Shown here in pieces: positions 50,855 to 60,228 of a DNA stretch of 64,000 nucleotides. A model generated the notes under the pieces. It saw nothing but the letters and a program-made list of their open reading frames with translations, was not told the DNA's origin and did not search any database. The translations under genes were made by a program, and so were the position numbers. The DNA lies in contig JAAVHX010000017.1 in assembly GCA_014799475.1 (NCBI GenBank), positions 1 to 64,000 of the forward strand, given 5' to 3'. This DNA is from Clostridiales bacterium (GTDB lineage: Bacteria > Bacillota > Clostridia > Oscillospirales > Oscillospiraceae). Each line of letters starts with the position of its first letter. Within the stretch, counting starts at the first letter, position 1.

Positions 50855-50965
50855 ATGCCCGGCCACGCCCCGTATCGGGGAACCGAACACAAGCCGGTAT
50901 TTTCCCGGCGCAGCTCAAACACCCTAAGCGTACTTAAACCAGAACAGGAGGAAGAGAAAACATGA
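50855..50965 (+). CDS. Leader ORF coupled to the S-layer-like gene
   Basis: 36 codons, ATG after GGAAGGAGGG (4-5 nt spacing), reading MPGHAPYRGTEHKPVFSRRS to ...PEQEEEKT. Its TGA overlaps the ATG of the large gene (ATGA). The C-terminal codons include the ribosome site of the large gene, so ribosomes finishing here could re-initiate. Composition is unremarkable and no known leader peptide matches. It may be translated only for regulation. Confidence 0.5.
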   Translation: MPGHAPYRGTEHKPVFSRRSSNTLSVLKPEQEEEKT

Positions 50966-53900
50966 AGAAACGACTTTTGTCAGCCGCTCTGGCCCTCGCC
51001 ATGGTGCTGACATTGCTGCCGATGACCGTGTTCGCGACAATCGCCGCGCCCGGCACGGATGCCGCGAAGGCTACCAAAAGCGGCCCGTCCAGCGGCTATA
51101 CCCAGGTGCAGTATGTCAACGGCACCGACTGGACCAAGCTGAAGGATGACGGAACCCCCGTCAGCGACGCCTGGGCCTGGCAGTATACGGATACTACCCA
51201 GAACAAGACCTTCTGGGCCAGCAGTACCAGCCTGACCGGTATCGTCACCGGCACCGGCGCCAGCGGCACTTATTACGCGGATATGACCGACTTTACCAAT
51301 ACCGCGTCCAACGGCGCCAAGTCCCTGCGCAGCACCAGCTTCACCATCGTGGGTAAAACTTCGATCCAGGTGCCCGCGGATGTGCTGAATGTCGGCGCCA
51401 GCCTGCAGGTGAACACCTTCGGCGGCACGCTGACCTTCGCTTCCGACGCCCCTGAGAAGATCAACAGCCTGACCGTCACGGATACCGCCTATACCCAGTA
51501 TGGGCTGGCCCGCGGCAGCGTGACCATCAGCCGCGACGTGGGCAGCTACACTGCCCCCACTCCTCCCGCCACCGCCACCGTGAGCACCAGCGGCCTGACC
51601 CTGAACGTCACCGGCGCGACTGTCAATAACCTCAGCCTGACGGGCCGGAGCAACACCGTGACCCTCACCGATGTGGACATAACAGGCGGCATCACGCTGG
51701 ACGGCACCACCTCGTCGACCACCAGCGGGTCGAACCCGGTCACGACCAAGTCTTATGACCGCCAGTCCCTCACCATCAACCCCAAGTCCACCGTGCCTTA
51801 CACCAAGTCCACCATCGCCGGCGCTATTGCCGTTACCGGCAATAGCAGCGCCGTCGCTCTGAACGGCGTGGTCGGCGCCAGTAGCACCGTGACCGTCACC
51901 GGCATCGGCGGCACCGTCACGGCGAGCAACGGCACCAACCTGAGCACGGTCACCGTGGCGACGGGCAACAGCACGACGGTCAACCCGACCCTGACCCTGA
52001 CCAGCGCGCCCGCCACCGTCACCATCAACGACGCCACCGTGGCCGGCATTTCCTACAGCGCGGACACGATCAGCGGTTCTACGGTCACCGGCGCCAGCAA
52101 CTTCACCGTGAACGCCCAGGGCATCGTGGGCGGCCCCATCAGCACGACGAACGGCACGGTGTCCATCCACTCCGCCAATGTGAAGGCCGTCACCGTGGAG
52201 TCCGGCACCCTGAACATCGACGGCGCCAACGGCACCCTGGATAACATCATCCTGGGCACGAGCACCAAGGCCACCAGGGTCGCCCTGAACTTCTCCGGCA
52301 CCGGCTATGTGGGCAAGAACATCACCGTGGCGAATGACGCGACCATCCTGACCATCGGCTCCAACTGGCCCGTTGGCCGCAGCAACACCTTCGGCACCAT
52401 CGACCTGAAGAACTACGCCGGCAAGGGCATCAAGGGCGGCATCTTCGCCACTCAGGCCACCGACGGAACCGGCGAGGGCAAGTCCGCCTGGTTCAGCGGC
52501 GACCTGCAGTTCATGCGCGAAGTCGGCTCCGGCGTGTATGCCTACTACGGCATCCACGAGCTGGCCACCGCCATCGCGGACGCGGGAGCCACCGACGCCA
52601 AGACCGCGGGCAAGATCTCTGTCATCGGCTATAAGGCCCCTGGCTCGACGACTGGCAAGGAAGCCCTGTTCTTCAACTCCATGGTGGACGTGGGCGACCG
52701 CACCCAGGCAGTGGCATCGCTGACCTACGGCGCGTCCACCGCCATCTACCTGCCCGACAAGATCAACGGCACCCAGGTGGCCACCTGGACCAACGCCTCC
52801 GATAGCGACGGTGTCGGCAGCGGCAGCGGCAACGGCGACACCACCGCCACGACCTACAGCGTCAATGAGCTGGTCCCCCTGCTCTCCACCTCCTCGAATG
52901 TCAAGTTTGTCCTTCAGGGCAGCGCCGCGGCGGTGAGCAAGCTGACCAACGTCACCGCCAGCACCTCCACCAACAGCAATGTGACGGTCACCCTGAACAA
53001 CAACCAGATCACCCTGTCCGGCGCGGTGGGCCAGTACGCCAATGAGGATATTGTGATCACCTGCACCACCGATGTGATCGGCCCCAACGGCAATCCGCTT
53101 CAGTTCAATGTGCCCGTGTCCTTCAACACCACCAGCAAGGTGGCCACCATCGGCGGCCCCGGCACCGGTGGGGTGCCGGCGGGCGTGATCATCGACAATG
53201 CCACCAACACCATCCGGGTGGGCAATAACACCTATACCGTGAGCGTTGCCGGCCTGGTCAAGCCCGCTCCCGAGCTGAAGGTCGCCGGCCTTCCCGCCGG
53301 CGCGACCTACGCCTATGCCGGCAGCGCGCCTACCGGCAAGAGCATCGTGGCCAACGTGTCCGCCAGCATGGGCAACACCAAAAAGGAGGAGCTGATCGAG
53401 AAGATCGCCGGCCCCGCCACTGGTACGAACAACGCGGAGTTTGACTGGGCGGATTCCCCCGCCATGCGGCAGCTGGTGAACCAGGCCATGACCACCATCA
53501 CCACCGACAACCAGATCGACAACTGGGCCACCGCCGCCCAGCGGGCCGCCTGGAACCTGGAGAACCGCGGCAAGACCCCCACTCCTGATGAGCTGACGAC
53601 CACCGGTTATACCCAGGTGGTGCTGGAGCCCTATCTGGCTGTGAACGTGAGCGCTTACAACGAGAGCGGCGTGATGACCGCCACCCTGGTACCCTCCTAT
53701 CGCGTGGTCGTGGTGAGCACCGATACCACCCTTATGGCCAAGTGCGCGAATAAGAACGGCTTCACTCGCGAGGGCTACTACATCGCCCAGCAGGGCCGCG
53801 CCCTGGGCACCCCCATCACCGACCTGACGGACAGCACTGGTGACAACGGCGTAACGGTCACCTTCCACGACCTGCCCACCGGCTTCGGCACCAGCACCGT

Positions 53901-55392
53901 CATGCACCAGGACGGCACTTATGCCTATAAGACCGCAACTGCCGGTTCTTATCTCATCACCCGCGCGGGCAAGACCGGCCTGGGCACCGTGGTGTTCAAC
54001 ACCACCGCTCCGCTGGTGGAGCTTGTTCGTGCTTCTGCCGCGACCAATGTGAGCAACGGCAAGGCGGGTACGTACTACTACGACAACCTCCAGGCCGCCG
54101 TGGACGACACCCTGCCCCAGGCTGACGATGCCAAGCAGGACAAGATCACTGTGACCGCCGCCTATACCGACAGCGGCGTGATCAACGTCACCGGCACGGC
54201 CCGTACCTTTAAGATCGAGACCAAGGGCCAGACCAACATCACCCGCGCCAACGAGAACTTCCTGGTGGGCGTGGACGCCGGCGGCCATCAGTACACCGTG
54301 CAGCTCCAGCAGAGCGTCGCCACCGTGGACGGCACGGTTGAGATCGCTGTGGCCCCCACGCTTAACGGCACCGTCGTCCCCAACGTCTCCAAGGCCAAGG
54401 CGGGCCAGACCGTCACCGTGACCGTCGTCCCCAACGTTGCCGGCCAGGTCGCCAAGGGCGTCACCGTCAAGACCAATGACGGCACGCTCGTCCCCGCGAC
54501 TGCCACCGGCAAGGTCAATGAGTACAGCTTCGTGGTGCCCAAAAACGCGATCAACGTTACCGTGACCCCGAACTTCGCGGTCACCACGGCTAACTTCGCG
54601 GTGAGCACCAACCAGAACCTGGGCACCGCCGTGGTGAACACCGGCACCGCCGATGGCACGGCCCAGCAGGGCAGCACCGTGACCGTCACCACCGTGCCCA
54701 GCAGCAGCAGCTACCGCACCGTGGGCCTCACCGCCCGGGGCAATAACGGCGCCAGCGCCTCGGTTACCCGCACCGGCACCAATACCTTCAACGTGACCGT
54801 CCCCGCCGGCGCCACCACCGTGACTGTGGCCCCCAGCTTCGACTACAACACCGGCACGCCCTTCGCCGATGTGCTGTCCACCCACTGGGCTTCCAGCTAC
54901 GTCACCTGGGCCTACCAGAACAAGTACATTGAGGGCACCGGCACCTTCACCTACAGCCCCAATAACCCCATGAGCCGCGGCGAGGTGGTGACCATGCTGT
55001 ATAAGGCCGCCGGTTCCCCCTCTGTGGTCGGTATGAGCAACCCGTTTGTGGACATCGGCACCAGCAACGCCACTTACTGGGGCCATGACGCCGTGGTATG
55101 GGCGTACAACCAGGGCCTGATCAGTGCCGGCACGGGCTACTTCAACCCGTACACCAACGCCAGCCGTGCGGAGATCGTGGAGATCCTCTATAAGCGCGCC
55201 GGTTCTCCCACCGTGTATGGCACCAGCGGCTTCGCGGATGTGGCCAGCAACGCTTCCTACTCCAGGGCCGTGACCTGGGCCCGCCAGAAGGGCCTGACCA
55301 ACGGCTATAGCGGCAACACGTATTTCCGTCCCGGTTATGCCGTTGACCGTGCCCAGATGGCGGCGTTCCTGCAGCGCGCGTTCAGCAAGTAA
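50962..55392 (+). CDS. Large S-layer-like protein with three SLH domains
   Basis: 1476 residues. Signal peptide MKKRLLSAALALAMVLTLLP ending near VFA (about residue 25). Residues 30-1290 are Thr/Gly/Asn/Val/Ala-rich with almost no Cys and repeated short beta motifs (VTVTGIGGTVTASNGT, VTVAPSFDYN), fitting stacked beta-helix and Ig-like modules. SLH repeats fill about 1299-1476 (PFADVLSTHWASSYVTWAY, NPFVDIGTSNATYWGHDAV, SGFADVASNASYSRAVTWA). AGGAGG precedes the ATG. A strong promoter, long leader and strong terminator suggest high expression as a surface-layer or adhesin protein. Confidence 0.88.
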   Translation: MKKRLLSAALALAMVLTLLPMTVFATIAAPGTDAAKATKSGPSSGYTQVQYVNGTDWTKLKDDGTPVSDAWAWQYTDTTQNKTFWASSTSLTGIVTGTGASGTYYADMTDFTNTASNGAKSLRSTSFTIVGKTSIQVPADVLNVGASLQVNTFGGTLTFASDAPEKINSLTVTDTAYTQYGLARGSVTISRDVGSYTAPTPPATATVSTSGLTLNVTGATVNNLSLTGRSNTVTLTDVDITGGITLDGTTSSTTSGSNPVTTKSYDRQSLTINPKSTVPYTKSTIAGAIAVTGNSSAVALNGVVGASSTVTVTGIGGTVTASNGTNLSTVTVATGNSTTVNPTLTLTSAPATVTINDATVAGISYSADTISGSTVTGASNFTVNAQGIVGGPISTTNGTVSIHSANVKAVTVESGTLNIDGANGTLDNIILGTSTKATRVALNFSGTGYVGKNITVANDATILTIGSNWPVGRSNTFGTIDLKNYAGKGIKGGIFATQATDGTGEGKSAWFSGDLQFMREVGSGVYAYYGIHELATAIADAGATDAKTAGKISVIGYKAPGSTTGKEALFFNSMVDVGDRTQAVASLTYGASTAIYLPDKINGTQVATWTNASDSDGVGSGSGNGDTTATTYSVNELVPLLSTSSNVKFVLQGSAAAVSKLTNVTASTSTNSNVTVTLNNNQITLSGAVGQYANEDIVITCTTDVIGPNGNPLQFNVPVSFNTTSKVATIGGPGTGGVPAGVIIDNATNTIRVGNNTYTVSVAGLVKPAPELKVAGLPAGATYAYAGSAPTGKSIVANVSASMGNTKKEELIEKIAGPATGTNNAEFDWADSPAMRQLVNQAMTTITTDNQIDNWATAAQRAAWNLENRGKTPTPDELTTTGYTQVVLEPYLAVNVSAYNESGVMTATLVPSYRVVVVSTDTTLMAKCANKNGFTREGYYIAQQGRALGTPITDLTDSTGDNGVTVTFHDLPTGFGTSTVMHQDGTYAYKTATAGSYLITRAGKTGLGTVVFNTTAPLVELVRASAATNVSNGKAGTYYYDNLQAAVDDTLPQADDAKQDKITVTAAYTDSGVINVTGTARTFKIETKGQTNITRANENFLVGVDAGGHQYTVQLQQSVATVDGTVEIAVAPTLNGTVVPNVSKAKAGQTVTVTVVPNVAGQVAKGVTVKTNDGTLVPATATGKVNEYSFVVPKNAINVTVTPNFAVTTANFAVSTNQNLGTAVVNTGTADGTAQQGSTVTVTTVPSSSSYRTVGLTARGNNGASASVTRTGTNTFNVTVPAGATTVTVAPSFDYNTGTPFADVLSTHWASSYVTWAYQNKYIEGTGTFTYSPNNPMSRGEVVTMLYKAAGSPSVVGMSNPFVDIGTSNATYWGHDAVVWAYNQGLISAGTGYFNPYTNASRAEIVEILYKRAGSPTVYGTSGFADVASNASYSRAVTWARQKGLTNGYSGNTYFRPGYAVDRAQMAAFLQRAFSK

Positions 55393-55414
55393 AATCGCAT
55401 AACGCAAACGGCAC

Positions 55415-55448
55415 AAAAGGGGCCCGGCCAGTTGGCCGGGCCCCTTTT
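55415..55448 (+). terminator. Terminator of the S-layer-like gene
   Basis: AAAAGGGGCCCGGCCA / TGGCCGGGCCCCTTTT, a 16-bp stem with T-run, immediately before the next ribosome site. Confidence 0.92.
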
Positions 55449-55466
55449 CAACAAGGAGGATGAAGG

Positions 55467-56645
55467 ATGAACAAGGAATCGCTGAAGAAGCTTTTTATCA
55501 GCTCACTGTCGGGGTTCCTCTCGCTGGCGCTGGCCATTGTGCTGTACTTCTGTATCCAGCGGGCGGAGGGGCTGCGCCAGAGCCTTCAGTGGCTGAGGGG
55601 GGTGCTGACGCCGTTTGTGTACGGCGGCACCATGGCCTATCTGCTGAAAACACCCTGCGCCTTTTTGGAGGGGCTGTTTGAAACGCACCTGCCGGCGAAA
55701 TACAAAAAGTATGCCACCCCGCTGGGGGTGGTGACGGTGCTGCTCCTGGCGGTGCTGGTGCTCTATCTGCTGACCAGTATGGTGATCCCGGAGATGGCCA
55801 GCAGCGTCATTGTCCTGGCCAATGCCATCCCGGCGAAGATCGAGCAGCTCACCCAGTGGGTGCTGGCCCACCTGGAGGGCAACGAGGTGCTGCAAAACTA
55901 CGTGAACACCGCGTTTGAGAATTTGGAGAGCTGGCTGACCAACTGGGCCACCCACGACCTGCTGCCCACCATGCAGGGGATGATGGGGGGCGTGGTGAAC
56001 ACGGTGGGTTCAGTGATCACCGTGCTGAAAAACATCGTGCTGGGGATCATCATCTGCATCTATCTGCTGGCTGGGCGCAAAAAATTGGCCCGCCACGGCA
56101 AGGCGGTGGTGTACGCCCTGCTGAAGCCGGCCGCTGGGGACAAGGTGCTGGAGGAGTTCCGCTTCATCGACAAGACCTTTGTGGGCTTTTTCGGCGGGAA
56201 GATCCTGGACAGCGCCATTGTGGGGTTGATTTGCTACGTGTTCTGCGTGGTCATGTCCGTCGTGGCGGGGTTCCAGAACGCGGTGCTCATCAGCGTGATC
56301 ATCGGGGTGACCAACGTGATCCCGTATTTCGGGCCGTTTATCGGGGCGGTGCCCTCCGCGCTGCTGATTTTCATCAACAGCCCCCGGAACTGCCTGATCT
56401 TCCTGATTTTCATCCTGATCCTGCAGCAGTTTGACGGAAACGTGCTGGGGCCAAAGCTGCTGGCCGGCAGCGTAGGGCTCACCGGGTTCTGGGTGTTGTT
56501 CGCCATCACGCTGTTCCAGGGGTTGTTTGGCTTTATTGGCATCCTGATCGGCGTGCCCATATTTGCCGTCATCTACGACCTCATTCGCCGCGGTGTGGTG
56601 GCCGGTCTGGCCCGCCACAACAAGTCGGACGTGCTCCGGGAATAG
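55467..56645 (+). CDS. AI-2E family transporter (YdiK/PerM-like)
   Basis: 392 residues, about seven to eight membrane helices. N-terminal VLYFCIQRAEGLRQSLQWLR, a mid-protein amphipathic stretch, GKILDSAIVGLICYVFCVVM, VTNVIPYFGPFIGAVPSALL, and QQFDGNVLGPKLL are AI-2E/PerM blocks. Some members export signalling molecules, others work as Na+/H+ antiporters; the substrate here is unknown. AAGGAGGATGAAGG precedes the ATG. It follows the S-layer gene but is separated by a terminator. Confidence 0.9.
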   Translation: MNKESLKKLFISSLSGFLSLALAIVLYFCIQRAEGLRQSLQWLRGVLTPFVYGGTMAYLLKTPCAFLEGLFETHLPAKYKKYATPLGVVTVLLLAVLVLYLLTSMVIPEMASSVIVLANAIPAKIEQLTQWVLAHLEGNEVLQNYVNTAFENLESWLTNWATHDLLPTMQGMMGGVVNTVGSVITVLKNIVLGIIICIYLLAGRKKLARHGKAVVYALLKPAAGDKVLEEFRFIDKTFVGFFGGKILDSAIVGLICYVFCVVMSVVAGFQNAVLISVIIGVTNVIPYFGPFIGAVPSALLIFINSPRNCLIFLIFILILQQFDGNVLGPKLLAGSVGLTGFWVLFAITLFQGLFGFIGILIGVPIFAVIYDLIRRGVVAGLARHNKSDVLRE

Positions 56646-56677
56646 CGCCGCGCGCGATCCCCGGAGCGGGGCGGGGG

Positions 56678-57631
56678 TCAGGAACGAACCCTGGCCCCCC
56701 GCTCACAGCGGTTACCCCAGGAGTCGATGAGCTCGTCCCCCCGGTAGACGCAGATGATCTCGCAGCGGTTGGAGCACCCGCCGCAGCTGGCCTCCCGGGT
56801 GCGGAATTCCATGTTTTCGATGGCGAAGTCGAACTCCTGCCGTTTGCTGCCCCGGCGGGCCAGGATGGCCACGCCCAGCGCCCCCATCAGGTGGCCGTTG
56901 GGGTCCACAATGACTGGGCAGCCCAGTGTCCGCTCGAAGGCGGCAACCACGCCCTCGTTTTTGCTCACGCCTCCCTGGAACACCACCGGGGAGACGATTT
57001 TTTTGCCCTTGCCCACGTTATTGAGGTAGTTGGCCGCCACGGCGTTGCAAACGCCGGCGATGATGTCCTCCCGGGGATGGCCCATCTGGATCTTGTGGAC
57101 GAGATCGGACTCGGCGAACACGGTGCACCGGGCGGCGATCTGGGTGGGGTGGGTGGAGCGCAGGGCGTAGTCGCCGATCTCCTCCACCTCGATGCCCAAC
57201 CGCTTGGCCTGGCTGGACAGGAAAGCCCCAGTGCCTGCGGCGCACAGGGTGTTCATGGCGTAATCAACTGCCACGCCGTTCTCCACCAGGATGATCTTGG
57301 AGTCCTGGCCGCCGATCTCCAGGATGGTGCGCACGTCGGGGTAGAAGGTGGTGGTACCCACCGCATGGGCGGTGATCTCGTTTTTCACCATGGTGGCGCC
57401 CAGGATGGTGCCCACCAGCTTGCGGGCGGAGCCGGTGGTGCCGGTTGCCACGATCTTGTACTTCTCCTTGTCAAAGCCCTGCTCCAGCAGCCGCACCAGC
57501 TCCTTCACCGCGCCGATGGGGTCGCCCTGGGTCCAGATGTACTGGCTGGACAGGATGTTGTTTTTCTTGTCGATGATGACGCCCTTGGTGGAGATGGACC
57601 CCACGTCAATGCCTAAATACGCGTGTTCCAA
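56678..57631 (-). CDS. 2-hydroxyacyl-CoA dehydratase activase (HgdC/BcrA-type ATPase)
   Basis: 317 residues. ASKHA fold: LGIDVGSISTKGVIID (phosphate 1), ATGTTGSARKL, LEIGGQDSKIIL. Cys in NTLCAAGTGAF and in ARCTVFAESD are the two cluster ligands of HgdC. An extra C-terminal Cys set (SCGGCSNRCEI, GNRCERG) is seen in the larger activase-like proteins. Expected to pass ATP-energised electrons to the dehydratase encoded upstream. Last gene of a three-gene operon. Confidence 0.88.
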   Translation of the reverse strand: MEHAYLGIDVGSISTKGVIIDKKNNILSSQYIWTQGDPIGAVKELVRLLEQGFDKEKYKIVATGTTGSARKLVGTILGATMVKNEITAHAVGTTTFYPDVRTILEIGGQDSKIILVENGVAVDYAMNTLCAAGTGAFLSSQAKRLGIEVEEIGDYALRSTHPTQIAARCTVFAESDLVHKIQMGHPREDIIAGVCNAVAANYLNNVGKGKKIVSPVVFQGGVSKNEGVVAAFERTLGCPVIVDPNGHLMGALGVAILARRGSKRQEFDFAIENMEFRTREASCGGCSNRCEIICVYRGDELIDSWGNRCERGARVRS

Positions 57632-57632
57632 C

Positions 57633-58712
57633 TTAAAGTACCTTCTTTCTCATATCGATCATATCGTAGAACGCCTCCAGCCGGGTCATCAGGCCCACGT
57701 CGCTGGTCTGGGCGTCATAGGTCAGGTAAAGCACGGGGATCTTGTAATCCGCGCTGATGTTTTGCAGCACGGGCATCACGTCGATCTCCGGGGTGCAGGT
57801 GGCGGACTTGATGTGGATGAGCCCGTCAAAGCCTCGGTCAGCGCACTCCCGGGCGTACCAGATGTTGGCGGTGGAGGTGGGGCCCATGTCGTACTGGCAG
57901 AGGTCCTGGATCTTCACCCGCAGGTTTTTCTGGCCGCTGCCGTAGCGCAAAAACTGGTTGGTCACGTTCATCCAGCGGTGGACCTCCACCCGCATATCCG
58001 CCAGCTTCTGCTCCAGTTCCAGGTTGGAGAAGGCGTCCATGGCGGTGTAGAACTCGCCCACAATGCCCACCCGGAGGGGGTGCTTGGGCTTGTCCAGCGG
58101 GACGGCCCGCAGCGCCCGCTTGGCGGCCTGGTAGCCTGTCTCCACGTCGCTCTTGCTCTGGGCGGTGTACATGGCGGTCAAAAAGTCCTGATACGCCCCC
58201 TTGTACTGGCCATGGGTGGCGTCAAAGCCGCAGTTTTGGTAGTATTCGGCGGTGATGTCGTCCAGATATTCCACCATCCGCACGCCTTCCATGAACTGGG
58301 TGAGGAACCGGGCGGGGTTCACCTTGGGGTTGAACCGCCGGACGATGCGGATATACTCCTTTTTCTTCTCCATATCATAGTCGGACAGGTTGATGAAGTC
58401 GAATTGATAGCCCAGATCCCGCAGGATCTGTTCCAGCAGCTCCCCGTAGTACCCCAGGCGGCAGAGGCCATGGGTCATGATCAGGGTGTCCGCCCCGGCC
58501 TCCAGGCATTCGATCATGTTGCCCAGCATGGTCTTAAAGGGGGTGCACACGAAGTCCGGGCTGTACTTGGTGCCTAGCTCCATGGTGCGTTTGGTGAGGG
58601 CGGGGGGCATGACGTACTTGCACCCCAGGGCCTGCTCCACGATGTATTTGAAGGCGCAGTTATACTCCGCGTACCGGGGGAAGGAGACGTTTCTCTTTTT
58701 CGCTTCGGCCAT
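57633..58712 (-). CDS. 2-hydroxyacyl-CoA dehydratase-family protein (HgdB-like)
   Basis: 359 residues. Family D component fold with Cys scattered as in Fe-S dehydratase subunits (EYNCAFKYIVEQALGCKYV, MTHGLCRLGYYGELLEQIL, CQYDMGPTSTANIW, SATCTPEIDVMPVL). In many Clostridia this domain is fused with activase and DUF2229 into one polypeptide of about 1400 residues; here it is separate. The reaction is unknown. Its stop lies 1 bp before the activase start, and its ATG overlaps the DUF2229 stop. Confidence 0.83.
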   Translation of the reverse strand: MAEAKKRNVSFPRYAEYNCAFKYIVEQALGCKYVMPPALTKRTMELGTKYSPDFVCTPFKTMLGNMIECLEAGADTLIMTHGLCRLGYYGELLEQILRDLGYQFDFINLSDYDMEKKKEYIRIVRRFNPKVNPARFLTQFMEGVRMVEYLDDITAEYYQNCGFDATHGQYKGAYQDFLTAMYTAQSKSDVETGYQAAKRALRAVPLDKPKHPLRVGIVGEFYTAMDAFSNLELEQKLADMRVEVHRWMNVTNQFLRYGSGQKNLRVKIQDLCQYDMGPTSTANIWYARECADRGFDGLIHIKSATCTPEIDVMPVLQNISADYKIPVLYLTYDAQTSDVGLMTRLEAFYDMIDMRKKVL

Positions 58713-59644
58713 TACAGCTTCCCCTCCTTAAAGCGGATGATGTCGATGAAGCTCTCCAGCCGGGTCTCCACCCCGGCGGTGCCGGTCTGGCTGTCCAGCA
58801 CCAGGTTCAAAATAGGCACGCCCTTCACCCGGCGGGTGATGAGCTCGTTGACCATGGCGTCCGGCCCGCAGGGAAAGGCGCCGAGCAGGATGATGCCGTC
58901 CACCTCGTCCCGGTGCATGGCGATGCCGCCCAAAATCTCCCGGTTGATCTCCCACTTGCAGGTGGGGGACAGCTCCCGGCTGTGCTTCAGCGCCGCCTCC
59001 CGGTCCACGAGATCGGCCCGGACGGGGATCACCCCCACCTGCTTGAGGTAGTCGCTGACCGCTTTGCCCATATACGGATCCTCGGCCACATAGCTGTGGG
59101 CGGCGATGAGCACCTTCATGCCCTCCCGCTTGTACAGCTGCTCGTACTTCTGCGCCCGCTCCTTGTGCTGGGCCAGCTCCAGCTTTTTCGCCTGCTTGTA
59201 GGCCCTTTTCACCGCCTTGGCGGAACAGCCCAGGGCGCGGCCCATCTCCAGGAAAGCGTCCTCTTCATTCTGTTTTTTCATTTCCTCGTCCACCTCATAG
59301 GACAGGAACTTCTGGCGGTCGTTGCGGAACACGTTGCGCACCAGATCAGGGGTGGACTCAAACCGGGTGCACATACTCCGCTGGCGGCCGAAGTTGCTGA
59401 CCCGGGGCACCAGGATGTAGTCGCATTTGCCCACCAGCGCCGCCACGTGGCCCAGGTAGATTTTCAGGGACAGGCAGGCCTCGTCAATGGCCAGAGCCGT
59501 GCCCCGCTCCAGGATGTCTCGGTCTGTGGGGGCGCTGACCACCGTCTCCATCCCAAGCTCCTGAAAAAAGGCGCGCCAGAGGGTGCGGTAACGGTAATAC
59601 AGCAAGGCCCTGGGCAGGCCGATCGTTATCGTCTGTTTTTCCAT
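58712..59644 (-). CDS. Activase-associated protein (DUF2229)
   Basis: 310 residues. Starts with ITIGLPRALLYYRYRTLWRAF; conserved Cys in DEACLSLKIYLGH, RSMCTRF and SPTCKWEI, and GAFPCGPDAMVNEL near the C-terminus, matching DUF2229 of the acyl-CoA dehydratase activase family. First gene of the trio. No substrate-forming CoA transferase is adjacent. Confidence 0.83.
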   Translation of the reverse strand: MEKQTITIGLPRALLYYRYRTLWRAFFQELGMETVVSAPTDRDILERGTALAIDEACLSLKIYLGHVAALVGKCDYILVPRVSNFGRQRSMCTRFESTPDLVRNVFRNDRQKFLSYEVDEEMKKQNEEDAFLEMGRALGCSAKAVKRAYKQAKKLELAQHKERAQKYEQLYKREGMKVLIAAHSYVAEDPYMGKAVSDYLKQVGVIPVRADLVDREAALKHSRELSPTCKWEINREILGGIAMHRDEVDGIILLGAFPCGPDAMVNELITRRVKGVPILNLVLDSQTGTAGVETRLESFIDIIRFKEGKL

Positions 59645-59711
59645 GCGTCATAGCTCCCATACGGTCTTAGATAGACGGCCCACCGCCCGTCAGGGCGCTG
59701 ACCGCCTAGGC

Positions 59712-59717
59712 ATTATA
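59712..59717 (-). promoter_or_regulatory. Extended -10 upstream of the dehydratase/activase operon
   Basis: Minus strand TGCTATAAT (TATAAT at 59712-59717) about 68 bp before the DUF2229 ATG; the -35 is weak. Confidence 0.55.
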
Positions 59718-59823
59718 GCATAATGTTACAGGAAAAGCTAGCTTTTTTGTGAAGCGTTCCAACAGGGGGGCCGCCGGTGAAGCTGTGAACGCAAAAGGCA
59801 AGAGGAAAATAAAAACTGCGCTC

Positions 59824-59852
59824 TTGACAAATTGGGCTTTGCGCACTATAAT
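59824..59852 (+). promoter_or_regulatory. Consensus promoter of tRNA-Leu
   Basis: TTGACA (59824-59829), 17-bp spacer, TATAAT (59847-59852), 50 bp before the tRNA. Confidence 0.93.
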
Positions 59853-59902
59853 ATGCTATGCTGACTTCAAAAGGTGCTTTCATGGAGGCGGCGCTGTGAT
59901 TT

Positions 59903-59988
59903 GCGGATGTGCTGGAACTGGTAGACTGGCTAGCTTGAGGTGCTAGTGGCCCACGGCCGTACGGGTTCGAGTCCCGTCATCCGCACCA
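59903..59988 (+). tRNA. tRNA-Leu (GAG anticodon)
   Basis: 86 nt with encoded CCA. Acceptor arms GCGGATG / CATCCGC pair perfectly; anticodon stem CTAGC / GCTAG encloses TTGAGGT, giving anticodon GAG. It has a long variable arm, as for class II tRNAs, and the T-loop GTTCGAG. It is transcribed alone. Confidence 0.95.
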
Positions 59989-59990
59989 AG

Positions 59991-60051
59991 GCGGTCGGCA
60001 GACCGCCGGGACCCGTCGTTCACCCGCAGGGTGAATGACGGTCCTTTTTTG
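59991..60051 (+). terminator. tRNA-Leu terminator region
   Basis: A first stem GGCGGTC-GGCA-GACCGCC (59991-60008), then CGTCGTTCACCC / GGGTGAATGACG with TCCTTTTTTG (to 60051). Confidence 0.85.
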
Positions 60052-60100
60052 TTTTATTGAGGTGTTTTTCTATGGCATCTAAAGCGTTCGGCCTTGCCAA

Positions 60101-60228
60101 AAGAAACTCACCACCGGCTTTCTGGACAAAAAGATGAAGATCAGCGAGGGTGAGGTCCCGCAGTATTGCATTGAGCAGAGCCACCAGTCCATCATCGGAC
60201 CGGAGGAGTTTGACAGGGTGCAGGCAAT
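60101..60228 (+). pseudogene. Fragment of a large serine recombinase
   Basis: Reads KKLTTGFLDKKMKISEGEVP then QYCIEQSHQSIIGPEEFDRV. This is the segment after the catalytic domain of TnpX-like resolvases, where family members have 'GEIPQYYVENHHPAIISPEEF'-like sequence. Catalytic Ser domain and zinc ribbon are missing. It sits just past tRNA-Leu, a common insertion neighbourhood. A promoter for the next gene has arisen within its end. Confidence 0.75.

Noticed and set aside
50793-50961. c-di-GMP or other riboswitch in the S-layer gene leader
   Set aside because: None of the conserved cores I know is present; most of the leader is explained by the 36-codon ORF.
50980-55416. 1478-codon open frame antisense to the S-layer-like gene
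   Set aside because: It mirrors the Thr/Gly/Val-rich gene codon by codon, has Gly/His/Arg-rich nonsense composition and no ribosome site. The same applies to long antisense frames at 8969-11167, 15701-17854, 21021-23306 and 44535-47030.
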